A stretch of 64,000 nt of DNA from Neodiprion pinetum (Eukaryota > Arthropoda > Insecta > Hymenoptera > Diprionidae), in assembly GCF_021155775.2 (NCBI RefSeq), contig NC_060232.1, forward strand, positions 41,272,089 to 41,336,088, read 5' to 3'. Shown piece after piece: positions 44,413-59,400 of the stretch. Position numbers and translations under genes: made by a program. The notes under the pieces are model-generated. The model was not told where the DNA came from. It saw nothing but the letters and a program-made list of their open reading frames with translations, and ran no database searches. Numbering within the stretch: the first letter of the stretch is position 1; the number at the start of each line of letters is the position of its first letter.

Positions 44413-47400
44413 GTGAGTTCGAACCTATATTTTCCCAATACTTTGGTTTCTTCAGCAACCACATACGTGGTGTTTGTTGAAATTTTATCAACAATACCCA
44501 CGTTGAAACTTTTAGTTTTGAAACCTTCGCAATTTTATTCTATTGTATTTTATAAATGCCGGGATCTAAGCAATCCCAACATTAAAAATTTCTTACAAGC
44601 GAGGGAGAGCACTTTACCATATTATACAAAACAGTTGGTTCAATCGTTGATGTCGCGGCGGGAAAAAATTCTCTGCTTACGGATCGACTGACATACGTCC
44701 GTATACCAGTTTCAATGACTGACATCTCGTTTAGCGGGTCGTGATTGCACTCGATTTATCTAAACCGACTGATCTTACGACGCGGTGTAGGTATGATTTG
44801 TACATGTATGAGGGCGACAATTATTCGTTTCTTTCTCTTTCCTCGCTACCTCATTTTTCGCCGTCTCTGTTGACAAAGTTTGCGAAAGGAACGGTTCTCC
44901 CATAGATTTGTAACATTATCGAAATGTATGTTAACTGTATACTCTGTGAGTACAGATGAACGGTGTATATGTATCACTACATATAGAAGTCCATCTGCAC
45001 GTTTATATTTATGCATAATATTATACCTACGCATGCCGTTCAAGGAAGGACAAATATGGCCACACAGCGGGGCGGATATTACACTCATATTTGAACCGGA
45101 TGAGGTTGGTGTAATTGAAACAAGAGCATACTTGGAGATCACCGGCACTGAAGAAAGGATTTGCCTCAAGTAAATTTATCCCATATATTGAAGAAGTTTC
45201 ATTAATTCTAGCATACGTGAGATTATCAATGACTACTATTGAATCGTACACTGATACTCGCATATTGATATATCACTACGACAGTTAAATTTCATGCTAT
45301 TCCCGGTTCAATCGTATACATACCAGGTTACGTGGAACTTGCATCGGCCCATTGGTCAGATTGAATGTGATTTGTGCCGACGTGGGACCCATATTTTTGT
45401 GCTCCAATCATCACTTCGAGGTACTATGACACGGATAATGTATACGGTTCTTATAGAATTAGAGCAATTTCGGAATGCATATGCTTTAAAACTTTCAAAC
45501 CTGCCCGGACAAGAAATCTGTTAGACTTCCAGGTGCGGCAGTAATTATGTGGACAGCGCCTTTACGGAGTACAAATTACTGGGATTGCGGTATTTAACAA
45601 TTTTAAAGAACATTCGTGAATTTAACGTCAACATACTAGTAAGTAATTCCCACGGCAATCCTTGTAATACTTACACCAAAAAAGTGTTCTCCATAGAATC
45701 AACGTTGCAGATGTAAATCAAACAGGTTTTTTTCTTATATAATACAGTATTATACACTGTGCCATGCATTCGGTATGTACAGTAATATTCATCAATGTCT
45801 GCCCACTTCCGGCAAACTATACATATGACTAATGCAGCCGACGTGCGCGTCATAACTGAGCACATTGTAGCATAAAAAAAGTTGGCGGAAAATGGGCAGG
45901 CATTAATGAATATTACCGTACCTGTATACTGTGATGATTCGGTGAAGCCGAGCCCTAGCGCTGCAGACCAAAAGGACCTTAGCTCTAGTAACGGAACTTG
46001 ACCCTGTACGGTTCCAACCATAGACCCTCAAGTAAAAGCCTGGTCCGATTAGGCTCGTATTTTTTATCATAATTTCAAGCATAGTTTTGGGTGGGATTAA
46101 AAAGCGTTGCTTGTACCTATGTATTATACATTCGAATGGTATATTTATTCCTGCGATCTGGTACGCATCACTTTTCTCACTTTCGTCTTACTCATTATAG
46201 TACAATAAAACGAATCGAAAACTTGGAGCGGTGAGCGTTGAACCCCAGTTTCATGGTTTCCAGCGCCAAGGACCTCTTTCACGTAATCCTTGCGGCGCGG
46301 TGGGCACAGTGGCATGCTGGTGAAAATTAGTTTCGTCAGAACGTCTCGTTCAGTGATGATTCGTAATATTATTATCGTTGTGAAATAGGTGATCTGTGGG
46401 AATAAAGGCGATATTCCTGGTACGTTGGTGTACGCTCCAAGGACCCTCGATTTCGGTGGTAAGATCGAAGTGAGCCCCGCACAAGTGAAACTTGAACCTG
46501 GAGAATACAAGTCATTTGATATTTCTTTATCGTCGAACCGTAATGGCGTTTTCCTCGAGAAGATCGAATTCGTTATTAAAGAAAGTCTCGAGGTCATTTC
46601 GTTGACTATCAAGTATGTTGAAATTCCACTGTAGTAATTAGTAATTACATTGTGTAAGGATATAACAAGCTAAAGTGAGACGGACAGAGCTTTAGCCACG
46701 TCAATGTTTTCTGTGAGTTTTCCCTTCAGTTTTCATGTCCGGATTTGTATCATCATAAAGAGCTATCATTAAATACATCGTAAATTTTAAGATGGCAGCA
46801 TAGATAATAATAGACATAATTTTAGGGGAAACCTGACTCGAGTTTAGGCCAAATTTCATATTTCTGTGATGAAATCGGTTCTACTTGGGAATAAATTTAT
46901 TGTCACCGTTTCGACGCTATTACAACTCGATGTTGGAACTTTGGTCTTTACGAACTATGCATGTTGACACGTACAGTTCAAACATGTCACTTTGGTTTTG
47001 TTTAGTTTGGAAACTGTGCAGATTGTAAGTACGTAATATTGTATGAAAATATTTCAGCGGATCCGTGATCTGCCCCACACTGCACTTTGACAAACAGAGC
47101 CTTGATTTCGGTACGACGGCATTGGGTAAGAGGCGTGAGCTCTACATGTATATCCAGTGTACACCCGAGGAAAGTCGATTCTGACCTTCCCCCCTCGTTT
47201 TAATGACTCAGAAATAAGGTTGGCAGTGCTGGCATCCAACATATGCCAATTAATTGAATAACACACGTCGCGTAGACTCGGTGCACCACTGCCATTGGTT
47301 AGAGGGTACCGAAGCCATCCTTATTTCTGACCCGCCCAAATCGAGGGAGGTCAGAATCGATTTTACACACGTATATGTATATCATACCTATATGCATGGA

Positions 47401-50400
47401 CGGAATAGGTTGCCTAGTCGCTTGAGTCTATTGATACAGCATGACTTATCGTTATACATGTTAGTAATTTAGTAAAAATAGTAAAAGGCATAGTAATTTT
47501 TCAAGGTTTCGCGACGAAACGTGAAGTCTGCCTTCACAATTCCTCGCTTGTACCTGTGACCTTTTGTCTAACGACCACGCACGACGGCACACAACCATCG
47601 TTAACGTACCAAGATTTCGCTCGTAGTGCCATCAAACCGGTGCCAATCGCTAATCCCAAAGAATTTACTATAGTACCCAGTGAAGGTGTTGTTGCACCCA
47701 ACAGCTTTCAGCGGATCAAGGTATGCACATCCTAGATACAAGCGCGTATCGTTAATGTTACGTGATGGCGAGGTTTATATTATGGAGTTAATTGTGAACC
47801 AGGATTTTTGCATGAACGACCTTGCACGTACACTAGATCCTGCAGCGGATTGACCCTGGCAATACATGCAAGTCTCCCGCTCTCCAGTCAACTCCAACTT
47901 TCAGATATAACATTCGTTACACCGTGGTCTATGCTAATGTATACATCTAGGCAAATAAAAGTAAATATTATTTGTATCTTTTGCAGATATCGTATACGCC
48001 AAATATAGTTAGATCTGGTCAGACGGCTGTCAGGGCAGATATGTGGGATTCCGATTCAGTGCCCGTCACGCTGCCCATAATTTTCAGCAGCAAAGTAGCT
48101 TCACTGACTGTAAAACCCAGTGAAATACACTTCAGGTTCTGTTTCGTCAATTTTCCGTACACCAGATTCATAACCGTTGAGAATAATTCTGATGTCGAGG
48201 CATACTTTTACTTACCCCCACAGCCGGTAAGAAGCCTGCCATTTCCTCTTTAGCCCATTATCCAAATTGGGGGGAAATTTAGGCGAACAATGCATCAATT
48301 GCACGGGCACCAGGAATTCTCAATGATTCAAATCATGACAGCAACCGACTCATACAACTCGTTATAGTTCAGCTGCAATTTAAACCGATTGTTGTGGAGC
48401 CAATGGCTCGGATACCTTTCACGACTCATTAAAATATGTCCACGCTGCTAAGTTTTGGTAAATCTGTGTGGTGTTTCCTACACTGTTTGCTGACTTGTTT
48501 AACGCGTTCGTCACATAGATCGGACCCGTAGGCATTCAACGCCGATATTTTCCTCGACCACTCATATTTGCTCGCCGATCAAAAACTCCTGCTCTGGACC
48601 CACAAAAATTGAACAACTCTCGAATAGGATTGGCAAAATTGAAAGTTCAGCACCAAACTCGATCACGTTAAACTGTTTGAAAATCGTTGAAAAGACTGGG
48701 AGTCATCTAAAGACATGCGTGAGGAATCGGTGATTGTTTTCTGCTTCTGCAGGGTAGCTGAGTCAGTCTAACGTTTTTCGAATCCGCATAATGTAGCGAT
48801 TTCAACTTCATCAACCTCATTTGTGAATTGTACAATTTGCAAAAGTCATATTCCAATGTGTATGTATACGCACAAGGCAATACAGTTCGCAATGCAAGTA
48901 GAGGAGAGGCGGGAAAAATGGGCCCCTTGAGGGCGGAATAACGTTAAGACTAATTTCGACCACGCCATTTTTTAATTTTTGACCTAAAAATACATTTTAA
49001 GCGTTATCGACATTTCACCCGTTAGGGCCAATTCTGCCCAGCTCGCCCCTATGTAATTATATATTATGTGGGTAAACTAGAGGGTGTTCGTCGGTTTCGG
49101 TTTCACTCTCCGAATTCTCAGATACATACCTATAAAATCCGTCAGTGACCCCATCTACACTGCACTCGAAAAACTATGATACTAAACGTACACCACTGAT
49201 GCAGTACACATTCGATCTGCGCGTAGGTATGACAGCTATGTATAAAAAGAATTTCTTCATGCCATTGAAGGGAATAACGTTTTCCACCAGGTAACGACAA
49301 GCTCGACGATAATGTACTCTTTGTCAGCGTACCAGGGACATTTGAAACCATATGAATGGACATCCATATCTGTGAAGATTATCACAACTGCCTTGGGTAG
49401 ACAGAAACTGCAATTGAGGTAATTCATCTTTGAAATACTTATATGGAATCGTAACTGCACAGCTGCCCGGGTATGGTCGGTCGTTCCTCATATACCGGTA
49501 ATTGAGGACTCTCCGACCCCGATTGAAATTACATGTAGATTCGCGTAGCAAAAACAAAAAGCCGTATTAAAACGTACAGGAGAATAACAAATTTCTGGTA
49601 ATTTCTGTCCGCGCACTGCTCTCGTGCACGGAAACAAGGGTCAGGTAGCAAGCGAATGGCAATTGAACTGCTGATTTGTAGCCTGGTAGAGAGTTGTATA
49701 ATTTAATATGCAGGTTTCAACGTTAGCTAAGATCCGGTCATCTTATTCTCCGTCAAAGATTATTTATGAGGTGTAAGGAATGATTGCTTCTACGGTTAAA
49801 TACGCTCATCTGTATTATCGTTTGTAAAGTTTACACACACGCGACTGTATGCATTTTCAGTCTACTTGCCTTCGGCGATAGAAGTCACACGCAGTGTTGT
49901 TCTGTGATATGCAATGGGCAGGGCCCTGTCGTCACCGTACAACCGATGCTGGTCAATTGGGGAGAGGTCCGACTTCTTGAACCAGTTAAAAGGACAATCA
50001 CTTTATTCAGCGACGCACCGATCGTCGCGCAATTCGTCGCAGCGCTTGTAAGTTGAATTTAAAATGTTTCGATAGGTACATTTGGCACAACGATTTAGCA
50101 TTCTTGATGTCGCAGGTCATGAATGAAAACTGACAATCAATTTTCATGACGCGCCAGCCCTTAAGCGAGGCCCTTCTCATGAGTTGATAACATTTTACTG
50201 AATTGTTGTAAGCAAAATTATAGACAGGCAATTTTGATCTGAAACCAAGAGAAAGAACAACTCTCAAGTGATTTTCCGTTACACTTGACAAATCAACGCT
50301 CGTACCTGGATTCGATTCGCTTGATTATGTTTCGTTCATTGTAATTTTACTGTAAGGAAGTTGCTGAGAATTTCTTCCTCAAAATCAGAAACGATTTCGA

Positions 50401-53400
50401 TGTAACGGTTCATCCGGCAGACATGCAATCTAAAGTCCGAGGTCGAGGTGCATTATCTAGAGGAGTCAAGTTTTGTAATTTTATCAACGTCTAGCGGCCT
50501 GTCCCGGCTTCGCACGTGTGGACATAAGATTTTTTTTATATTTTTACCCTTTATTTATATTTTGTTGTTGTTTTGTTTTTATATTTTTTTAAACGCAGTA
50601 CCACATTATCTATTTATACTTACAATCATACAAATAATAGACAGTAAAGCGTGAATAAACAATTTATAATTAGTTCTTAGAGGAACTTTTTAACTTGGAC
50701 AAAAAAAATTTGCAATTAAAGTAGTCAAAAAATGTTCAATGTCGGTTACGTCCGCTGCGCAGGGAGCCGACCGCGCGAATGAGCCGCGCGGCTACCTATT
50801 TCATAGATGTGCCCGCCCCTCTGCCGCGCCGCTGCAATGCCAGGCTAGCATGGAAAAGGCGCTGCCGCGCCGTGTCGTGGCTGATCTGTGACTTTTTAAA
50901 TTCCTAATATCTTTTGAATGGAGTATGCGATTTGAAAAATTCAAGAAGTAAGCTACAGGTGTCGAAACGATTTTGAATACAAAATAATTTATTTGGAAAA
51001 GGATTGATAAAAAAATATGAATAACATGCACAACGCGACAGCGTTTATTTTTTCTATTTCTATGACTTATGAAATTCGTAATAACAATTCAAAAAGTAAT
51101 CTATATGAATTGCAACAGTCTTGAAAACAATATGATTTATTTGGATAAGGATTTAAACAGAAGTTATATGAATGGTGTGGTCTAATTTTGGTCGGTATTT
51201 CTATCAACTTTTAAAATGTAAAGAGTGATTATTGCGACATAACGATAACGGTTGGACATATGGTATCGCGAAGTTTTTTGTAGATATTGATATGTTCTTT
51301 AATATTGTAAAACGTACTTTTGGTCTATCATCAATAGTTTCCGCAGCGCATGCGACGAAAGACGTTTTTAGTAAGGATCCCTAATCTTTTCTAGCAATAA
51401 ATATAGCCTATGTCACTCAGGGTGAATGTAGCTTTCCAATGGTGAAGGAATTTTTGAAATCGGCACAGTAGTTTTTGAGTTTATTCATTACAAACATACA
51501 CAAATACAAAAATACAAAAATACAAATCTTTCCTCTTTATAATATTGTTATCAGTATATCAGTATAGATTTTCAAGCATTGCTTTCAGGCGTATAATATC
51601 ACAGAGAAAAAGTGAAATAACACGGAAGTCAGGTTGTGTCTTTCAGATGCCTCCGCGAACTATTTCAGACACCCAAGTGTTGGAAACGTTTTACGTCGTC
51701 CTGACTCGATTTGAAGACGTCTCGGAGATATCTGAAAAATCCCATACAAAAACGTCGTATCTGCAAAGCTGATTTTTGTTCACACAGCAGTGAATGATGT
51801 TTTATGCTTAATACCAATACTGCAAATTGCCAGTGGCTGGAGGAAAAGTAGTAACGTGCCAAACAGTTTTATACTGATTTCACGTTTCTGCGAGGGTTTT
51901 TTTTATTATTTTTTTTTACGGCTCTGTGGCTATACCTACATGGCCATATCCACCATTGGAAACAAGTCAGACTTTCGAACGAATAGTCAACAATGTTAAG
52001 AAAATGTAATAGAATGGAAAATTTTCTTAGCGAAACGACACAAAATTTCTGACCACTGTTTCTCCAATCAGATATATCTTGTAATCACAGCATTGCCTTA
52101 GCTACCAGTCTGCAGTAATACTATATGTATAATACGTGTTAATGTTGAAAATTTATTCTTTATCTTTCGCAAAGCACAAGAAACCTTCCCCTTGGACGGT
52201 GAGTCCAGCTTCCGGTGTATTGAAGCCAAACAAGTCACTGGTATTGGAAATAACACTTTATCTCCGTGACACCGGAATGTATTCGGATAGAGTTGACATC
52301 GAAATAATGAATAGCAGAATCATTACATGTTCTCTCCATGCTGTTGGCATTGGAACCAGCATTGAATTAGATCCGAACATCGTACCAGTATTCGATATTG
52401 GTCTTCTTTTTAGGTAAATTGCTGACAATGCGAGTATCTTATAAGCAAGAATAAGTAGTGTAGAGAATGGCTATAATACACATTGAGGCACCCACGAAAA
52501 TTAAATTTTTGCAATCGTACACATAAAATTAATGATATGCATGGTTGGGTGTCCATTCGGCTTGAAAAAAGAATTTCTAAATATACTCAACAAATATTAT
52601 GCCACCAGAGACTTTGAATTACCAGTCTTACGCTGTAACCATTTCATTACCCTATATGCTTTGAAATTGTCGCAATTCTTTTGTATCTATTTGAGGGCTC
52701 CAGTTTGACGTCTAAGTTCGCTTTGGAGTGAAAAATAAATATCTTCAATTCTTCACTTCAATTTGCACAGTGAATAATTTCTTTTCTTCGCTTGCAAAAA
52801 GTGACATAAAAATAACTAAACAGACCTCAATAGTACATTTTAATGTTTCGAAAAGTCCGTTGTAGCAGTTCAACATGATGGTCCAAAGTGAAAGTGAAAA
52901 ACTTTTTTGTCCGCATGTTATTGAGATAGCACAACAAAGCGTCGTTTGGTTTGATCAAATGATCTAATTTCAACACTAAAAATTAACGTTCATACTAATG
53001 GCAGGCTAGGAAAAAAATGGTTAATGCTTGCATCAGTAAACTAATAAGTGCACTGCAAATTATTTGTCATGAATAGCATAAATTTACCCATGTGGGCGAG
53101 TTGAGAGAGAACGCGCTCTTGATAAATTTAGTATTTGGCACCAGAGATTATCCGCGTGTTTGCGAAAATCACGCTTAACGTCATGGCTAAAAATACTATA
53201 CGAGTAGACGATTTTCCTGGAAGTACGGGTGGCAGAGAAGATCGATTTACAATGCCTTGATGTGACATTACCGTACCATTGCGTGAATGAATTCACCCTT
53301 TTTTTTATAGTGTACTTTTGGGCAGACAAAATATTTAATATAGTCTTGTTTTGTATACTATCATGTTGCAGGGATCAGGCTATCAGTATACCGATAATGT

Positions 53401-56400
53401 TAGCGAATAAGGGCACGAGGCATCATCGGTTGTTGTGGAGTACTACAGAGGAATCTCAAGTTCTCCAGAAAAGTGGGAAGCACGAACAACGACAGTGAGT
53501 CCGGAAACGTTATCAATGACTTGTGATTTATATATAATAGGTAGTAATGACAACTCATGTAACATAAATTGTTCAAGTGACAAGTTCACTGTTGATCCGC
53601 ACGACTTGGAATTACCGGCTGGCACTAATGCGATCGTTCATTGTAAAATACACTGGCAAACGTGAGTTCCTAATAGTAAAAGTATCGTAGTCCTATTATA
53701 CTCTTCTAGGTACATTAGGTTATTGTGAATAATAGGTTATTGTACTTAAGGATAATCCGATGTGTCAGTTTCGTTCGTTATCATTTGTTCGAACTGATGT
53801 ATTTATTTACTTGTAGGAAAGAGCCAATCGCCGAACAGTGGTACCTTCACGGCCAGATCAAGGGATACGGGAGGAGGGAGGTTTTGGCAACAAGTCTATT
53901 TCGTGCAACGTTCATTGATCCGCATGTCATATTCAGTAAGCGCAAATTGATGTTCCGGTACGACATGAGCGCATCGGAAAATGAGATCCAAACAACAGGT
54001 GGGTTAGCTACTGCCTCTATACCATTTACGGATATAACAGCATACTTTGGGGTGTAAGGATTGCGTGAACAGTATAACCTTCGCTCTCCGCGCTGTACTT
54101 CGCGTTCTCGTTGTTGAATTGATACGAGTGTCGTGCATTGGCTTTCTTATCTTTACTCTTTCACCCTCACTTTTACCTTGCAGCTTTATGAATGCGTGTA
54201 TGTAATATACGTGTTTTGGGGATCTTGAATCTATATATCCACTTTAAGGCGATAATTAATTCCGATGATTCAGCTGCTAATATAAATTCCTGTTAGCAGC
54301 TGGCCATTTCACCGATGCCAACCTGTCATGCGATCCGTAATTATCTGATGTGTTGCCGAAACGAGCACTTCAATTTCCCTCGAAACGTCATTTTGCTACA
54401 TGAAATGTACACACCTATAAACATCAAGGCACTTGTCCTAAACCTGTGTAATACCTAAAAATTATTCACCTCGCTCCTTGAATTCGTACAAGATTTTGCC
54501 TAGAATTGCCTCGTATTAATACAGTACATCATGACTGCTCATATACATAAATCCTTCTCTTCACAATTCAGATGAACTATATGTGACGAACCGATCAAAA
54601 CTGGACCTGAGGGCATCGTTAAAGATCGATCCTCCATTCGAAATAGTGACGGATGACGAGGGCGATGGTCTTGCAAACACGAATATAGATCTTCGGGATG
54701 AAACCCCTAATCGCATCTGCGTGAGATTCAACACTCAAGCTATGAATCCATTGAATTTGTACTCCAGGAAATTTAACGGAATTTTGACATTCCAGTACGA
54801 GAATCACCGTGTAAAGGTTGCGTTTTTATAGTAAATTCTAAGTAGGTCCTTAGGCCGGTCCCAGACACATTGCGGGGTATCGCTTGCCCCAGTTTTTACT
54901 AGTATACTGTCATATGGACGTCCTGTTGCCAGTAGGATAAAATTAAGTGCATCGCTGAATTGAATTATCCGAACATATCCATCTTGCCAAACAATTTGGC
55001 GGTTCTCAACAGCGATGTCGGATCTACAGCGTACAAGAACCTTATCCTTGCAAATCCTGGACATCTGCCCGTTCGGTACTATTTCGAGTACCTTGCTGAT
55101 GATAATATCGGTATTGAATCCAGTCACTACGATCATGCTCGATGCTTACAAGTAAGAAATCGAGTAAAATCTCACATTTTCATTCAACATAAAATTCACT
55201 TTATTGGAGTGAAACGTAGTCAAATGTATTGCACACGGTACAATAATGTAAAAATTACACAAATGTATACTCTACGCCTATATACTCGGGCTATTTCAAA
55301 TTTTTTATCTTTCATTTTGAGTCTCGTCGTAGAAAAGTAAGTTCCGGCCTTCCAGAGGGTCCAACCCAAAGAACAGCTCCGTGAATAAATATTTGCCATT
55401 ATTACATCACTTCCATCATGCGGCGAAACACACGATGCTTGTATAGATTGTTGATCTCGCCACAATATTTCTGTTTGTTATTAGTCGAGCGAGACAATGG
55501 CAGGAAAATCGAGTTTCCGAGATTTTTCTCCATCAGACGTACAAGAGGCGGAGCAAGAGGCGAAAGACAAAGAGGATCCCGAAAATAATTTGACCAGCTA
55601 CCTATTTGAGCGATTAGTCCCGGAAATCACCAAGCTTGCGATACCTTCATCGGGATCAGTCGATGGTGATTTTTTGAAATTTAGTTATAGTACCTAAATA
55701 TCACCTGATATCTCCCGTATCAAGTAAACTTGTAAATGTTCAGTGCACGCACTTATCAGTTGCAGGATAATAATGTGGATCAGTGTGTCCCACCGCGGAA
55801 CCCTGTTCGTGGATATTGTGAAAAGATCTCGAATTATCTGTACCCGTGAATTTTAACTGTAATTACTACTGTTATTTCGCTGCTGCAGACTTGGTTTATA
55901 CGATTGGCGGTACGGCGCAAAGAGACAAAGGGGATAAAGAGAGGAGATATGCACCCGCTGCTACTTTACCGCCGGTACGCTCATTGGAACTGATTGATAT
56001 CGACAACACCAAAGAAAAAGATCATGCAGAGAGATTGGCACCCGCCAAGGAAAGTGAGATTCAAGACTTGATATTCGGAATAATAGAACGTCACCTTCGC
56101 AGAGACTCGGAAATTCCAGCCCTCGAAGATGCGCAAAAAGCTACGACAGATATCTCACTGGAACGGGAGCTTACGACGGAGGTTAGTTTGATTGCTGTAC
56201 CTGTCATTTGATTGATATCAATTATTCTGACAGATTTTGTCAATTCTAATAATCACGTCTAACCACTCCTGTGAGACTCATGAGAAGTTTAGTTCTCCAT
56301 TAATCGTGTGTATACTTGCAATTGCTAGATGAATTCGGTATTTCACAGTTACGTTCAATTATCTTATTACATTTCATACTTGACTACGCTCGATCCCTAT

Positions 56401-59400
56401 TATAATTATGAGCATACACAACCAGGATCATGTTACAAATTCGCGAATAATCTGTCTATACGTATGTTAAGAAATTATTCGCTCTTTGAAATGCTCTTTG
56501 GTTTGTTAAAAGAATTATGCAAGAAGCAAATGTTTTCTACCCGTTCGAAATGTCGCAAAGCACCGCTACGGACGGTACTGCATTATACTACATAGCATCA
56601 ATTTCTCCTGGTTGCTGCATCGAGCGTATTTGATTTCAGATGCTCGAAGTAGTACCAAGGTGCGGTACTATTTCACCGTATTCATCACAATACGTGTATT
56701 TTGACTTTAATGCATTGTCACGTGTTGGATTCAACGCGAACGTAGCCTGTCGTCTTTTGTCCGGCCCTACGCAAGTGATAGAAGTGCAAGCATTGTGCGA
56801 TGCGATTAGCTTTTCTATTGATACGAAAAAAATCGATTTTTATCACCAGGTACGCTCTCAAATTCTACAGATAAGTATACGCATAATGTTATGGTAATCC
56901 AAGTCTATAATACGCAAGTCGATCGTATCCTTTTCTGTGACTGTATGAATAATACTTACCAAGATTTTGACGAAATGACAAGGGGACAGAATCGTTATTA
57001 CTTAAATCAGTTACCGCGTGCGACTGCAGTCATCTTCTGTGTTTTAGAAAAACTCGTCATGCCATTTGAGGGGGTATTCCGTCGTGACGGCCGAAGTTTC
57101 AAACGTTGTTGAAGAATTTTTTTTGTAGCAAGAGAATGTATAAAAATTTCCATTTTCGTACACGTTGTTATTGGTATATTCAATGAAACAAAACGGGTTT
57201 TCTTCAGGACAGCTTATAACATTTTATTAATGTTTTTTATGCTCGAAATTAACATCGGAAAAAAATGAGGAGGGTTGCGGATGATTACAGCATTTGCAGT
57301 GATCCGAAAGAAAAATTCAAATGGATTTTGTAGGCTTGTTTCTCAGATCCACACTAGATCTAGACGTTTATACATACGATGTAAATATAAAATATGAAAA
57401 AATGGTGGACTGGTAAAACAAGAGTTTATAAAATCGTGATTTTTCTTTAAGAAAGTCGACAAAATAAATAAGAAATCTTTAATAAAATTACGTCATTCTA
57501 GTAGCGACCATAGCGGTTGGTATATAGAATAACATGTTCAAATATTAGGCCGTTCGGTTGGATAGGATTTCGTGAAAGTCAGGAACCGACCGGAAAAAAT
57601 TGGGTTTCGAGAAAAACAGGTTTCAAGTTTCAGCAACAGATATTTCGTAAAAAAATTATACATACACTAATCAGCCATGCGTGGTGCATATTAAAAAAAG
57701 AAATCATCTTAAGCTATTTTGGCTGCCCTTCGAGCGTCCCTTGCCTGTTTTGAAGCCTCAGGGAAGGCTTTAAGACTTGTTTCGGGAAGATCGTTATGCG
57801 ATTGCAGATGCCGCGCGACCGACGGTGCGCTCTGTTCTACATGCCAATACTCCATGAATGTTTCTAATTTCGTTCTGAAATTTTTACAATATATTCTCAA
57901 TATGCTTTAATTTCAAAATGCGAAAAAAAAAGAAACGTAACACGCCCCTTGACCATATGTCGAAGTGGGCAAATGACTGTTCTCTCAGTTAAAATCAACG
58001 TACGCTAAATTGGTACGAAGCCTCTTTCCGAGGTTCGATCGGCAGTTTTCAAGTGATATTCACGGTGTTAGCTGTATGCCAACTGCCATTATCGATATCT
58101 ATGACTAGCATCCAAAAATAATTTGCCACATTTCTGACTCAACAACTCAACCCTGAGGTATGAGTACTGTTTCTCATGTCTATTCCAACATCGAACTTCC
58201 AAAGCCTGTGCTCAATTGACCTACTCGTATACTCGTGTTTGGCCATGGAAATGATGAATCGGTATTTCTTTACAGAATCTTTTCTGATTAAAATATATTA
58301 AATGTATGAGCTATTATTTAATGTAAATATTATCGTCACTATTTTGTTAACCCAAGTTACCCTGGGAATCGTGCCGTGCGAGTTTGACTATTGTCAATCA
58401 GGGCGTAGTTGGATTCAATTTCGCGACGTACCTCACACCGGCTCTTTCGTCAAACGTGGAATCTCGCGAATTAGTTGAAGGAACGGAGCGAGGTGTTAAC
58501 GTAGATCGTTTGAGAGTGGAGCCGAGACGCGGATCAGTGAACCCCATGTCAAGGACTTACCTGGATATTACCTATTACTCAGGAATACCCGGACGGATTC
58601 ATGAACGATTCGATTTGGAGGTACATTGTTTTATATAGTGATATATTTAGATTGTTATCTAATCAGTGCGATGCGCTAATGCACATAGGACGGGCCCAGT
58701 AGCCGCGTCCCATTTAACATACAGGGTCATACATCGGTGTTTACTCACGTAGTTGTTCTTACCTGGATCCCGTACAAGCGACTCCCTCTTGTTCAAGAGC
58801 CAGGTGTATAACGACGAATGGCCCTGTATTGTAGGTATATGACACGTACGCACCTTAGACATCGTACATTTGATCTCTAACTTTCGGCCAAGGTCAGATC
58901 GCCCACTATCCTCCAGTCTCCATTTGCATCGAAGGCTACGTATCGGCACCGCAGGTTTACTTGAGTATACCACGCGGCATGGCTTTCAATAAACTGCCGG
59001 TCAATATCTGCTATCGAGCGATTGCCTCAATCACGGTAGAGTTCTTAAACCAAGTGAAATCCACACGCCGTTCGTAAGCTACAATTGCTTAAATAGTTCG
59101 ATAAGCGGAATAACCTTGAATTTCACTAAAATGCCGTCCACTTCTAGATCTCCATTGACCAGCGAGGGAGGTTTGTCAATCGAGGATCGCTCCCAGGGAT
59201 ATTCATTGATATCGGATAACGAGAGACAACAACTCACAGGTAAGCGGGACAAAAATTTGTTCTCCAAGTAATACTACCTGTTGAGAGTTTTCGATGATTG
59301 CAATCAGTTTTGCCATTACGGGTATGGAAAGGCATCAGCTGATAAGCTCTGATAAGTGCCTCATCTTTGGCACGTATGAATTTCCAGAAAATGGGTGGGT

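Noticed and set aside
45671..46612. Minus frames of 116 and 155 codons across the Hydin intron and exon 10
   Set aside because: The 155-codon frame is the shadow of exon 10, and the 116-codon frame overlaps the palindromic MITE.
48283..48432. Open frame after an AG in Hydin intron 13 (ANNASIARAPG...)
   Set aside because: It ends in a stop without a good donor, and exon 13 joins 49291 in phase with sensible domain continuity.
50353..50505. Open frame (EVAENFFLKIRNDFDVTVHP) within a Hydin intron, looking a little like an MSP domain
   Set aside because: Joining exon 15 directly to 52175 reproduces the HYDIN order (FVAAL then HKKPSPWTV) in phase, and this frame has no clear donor.
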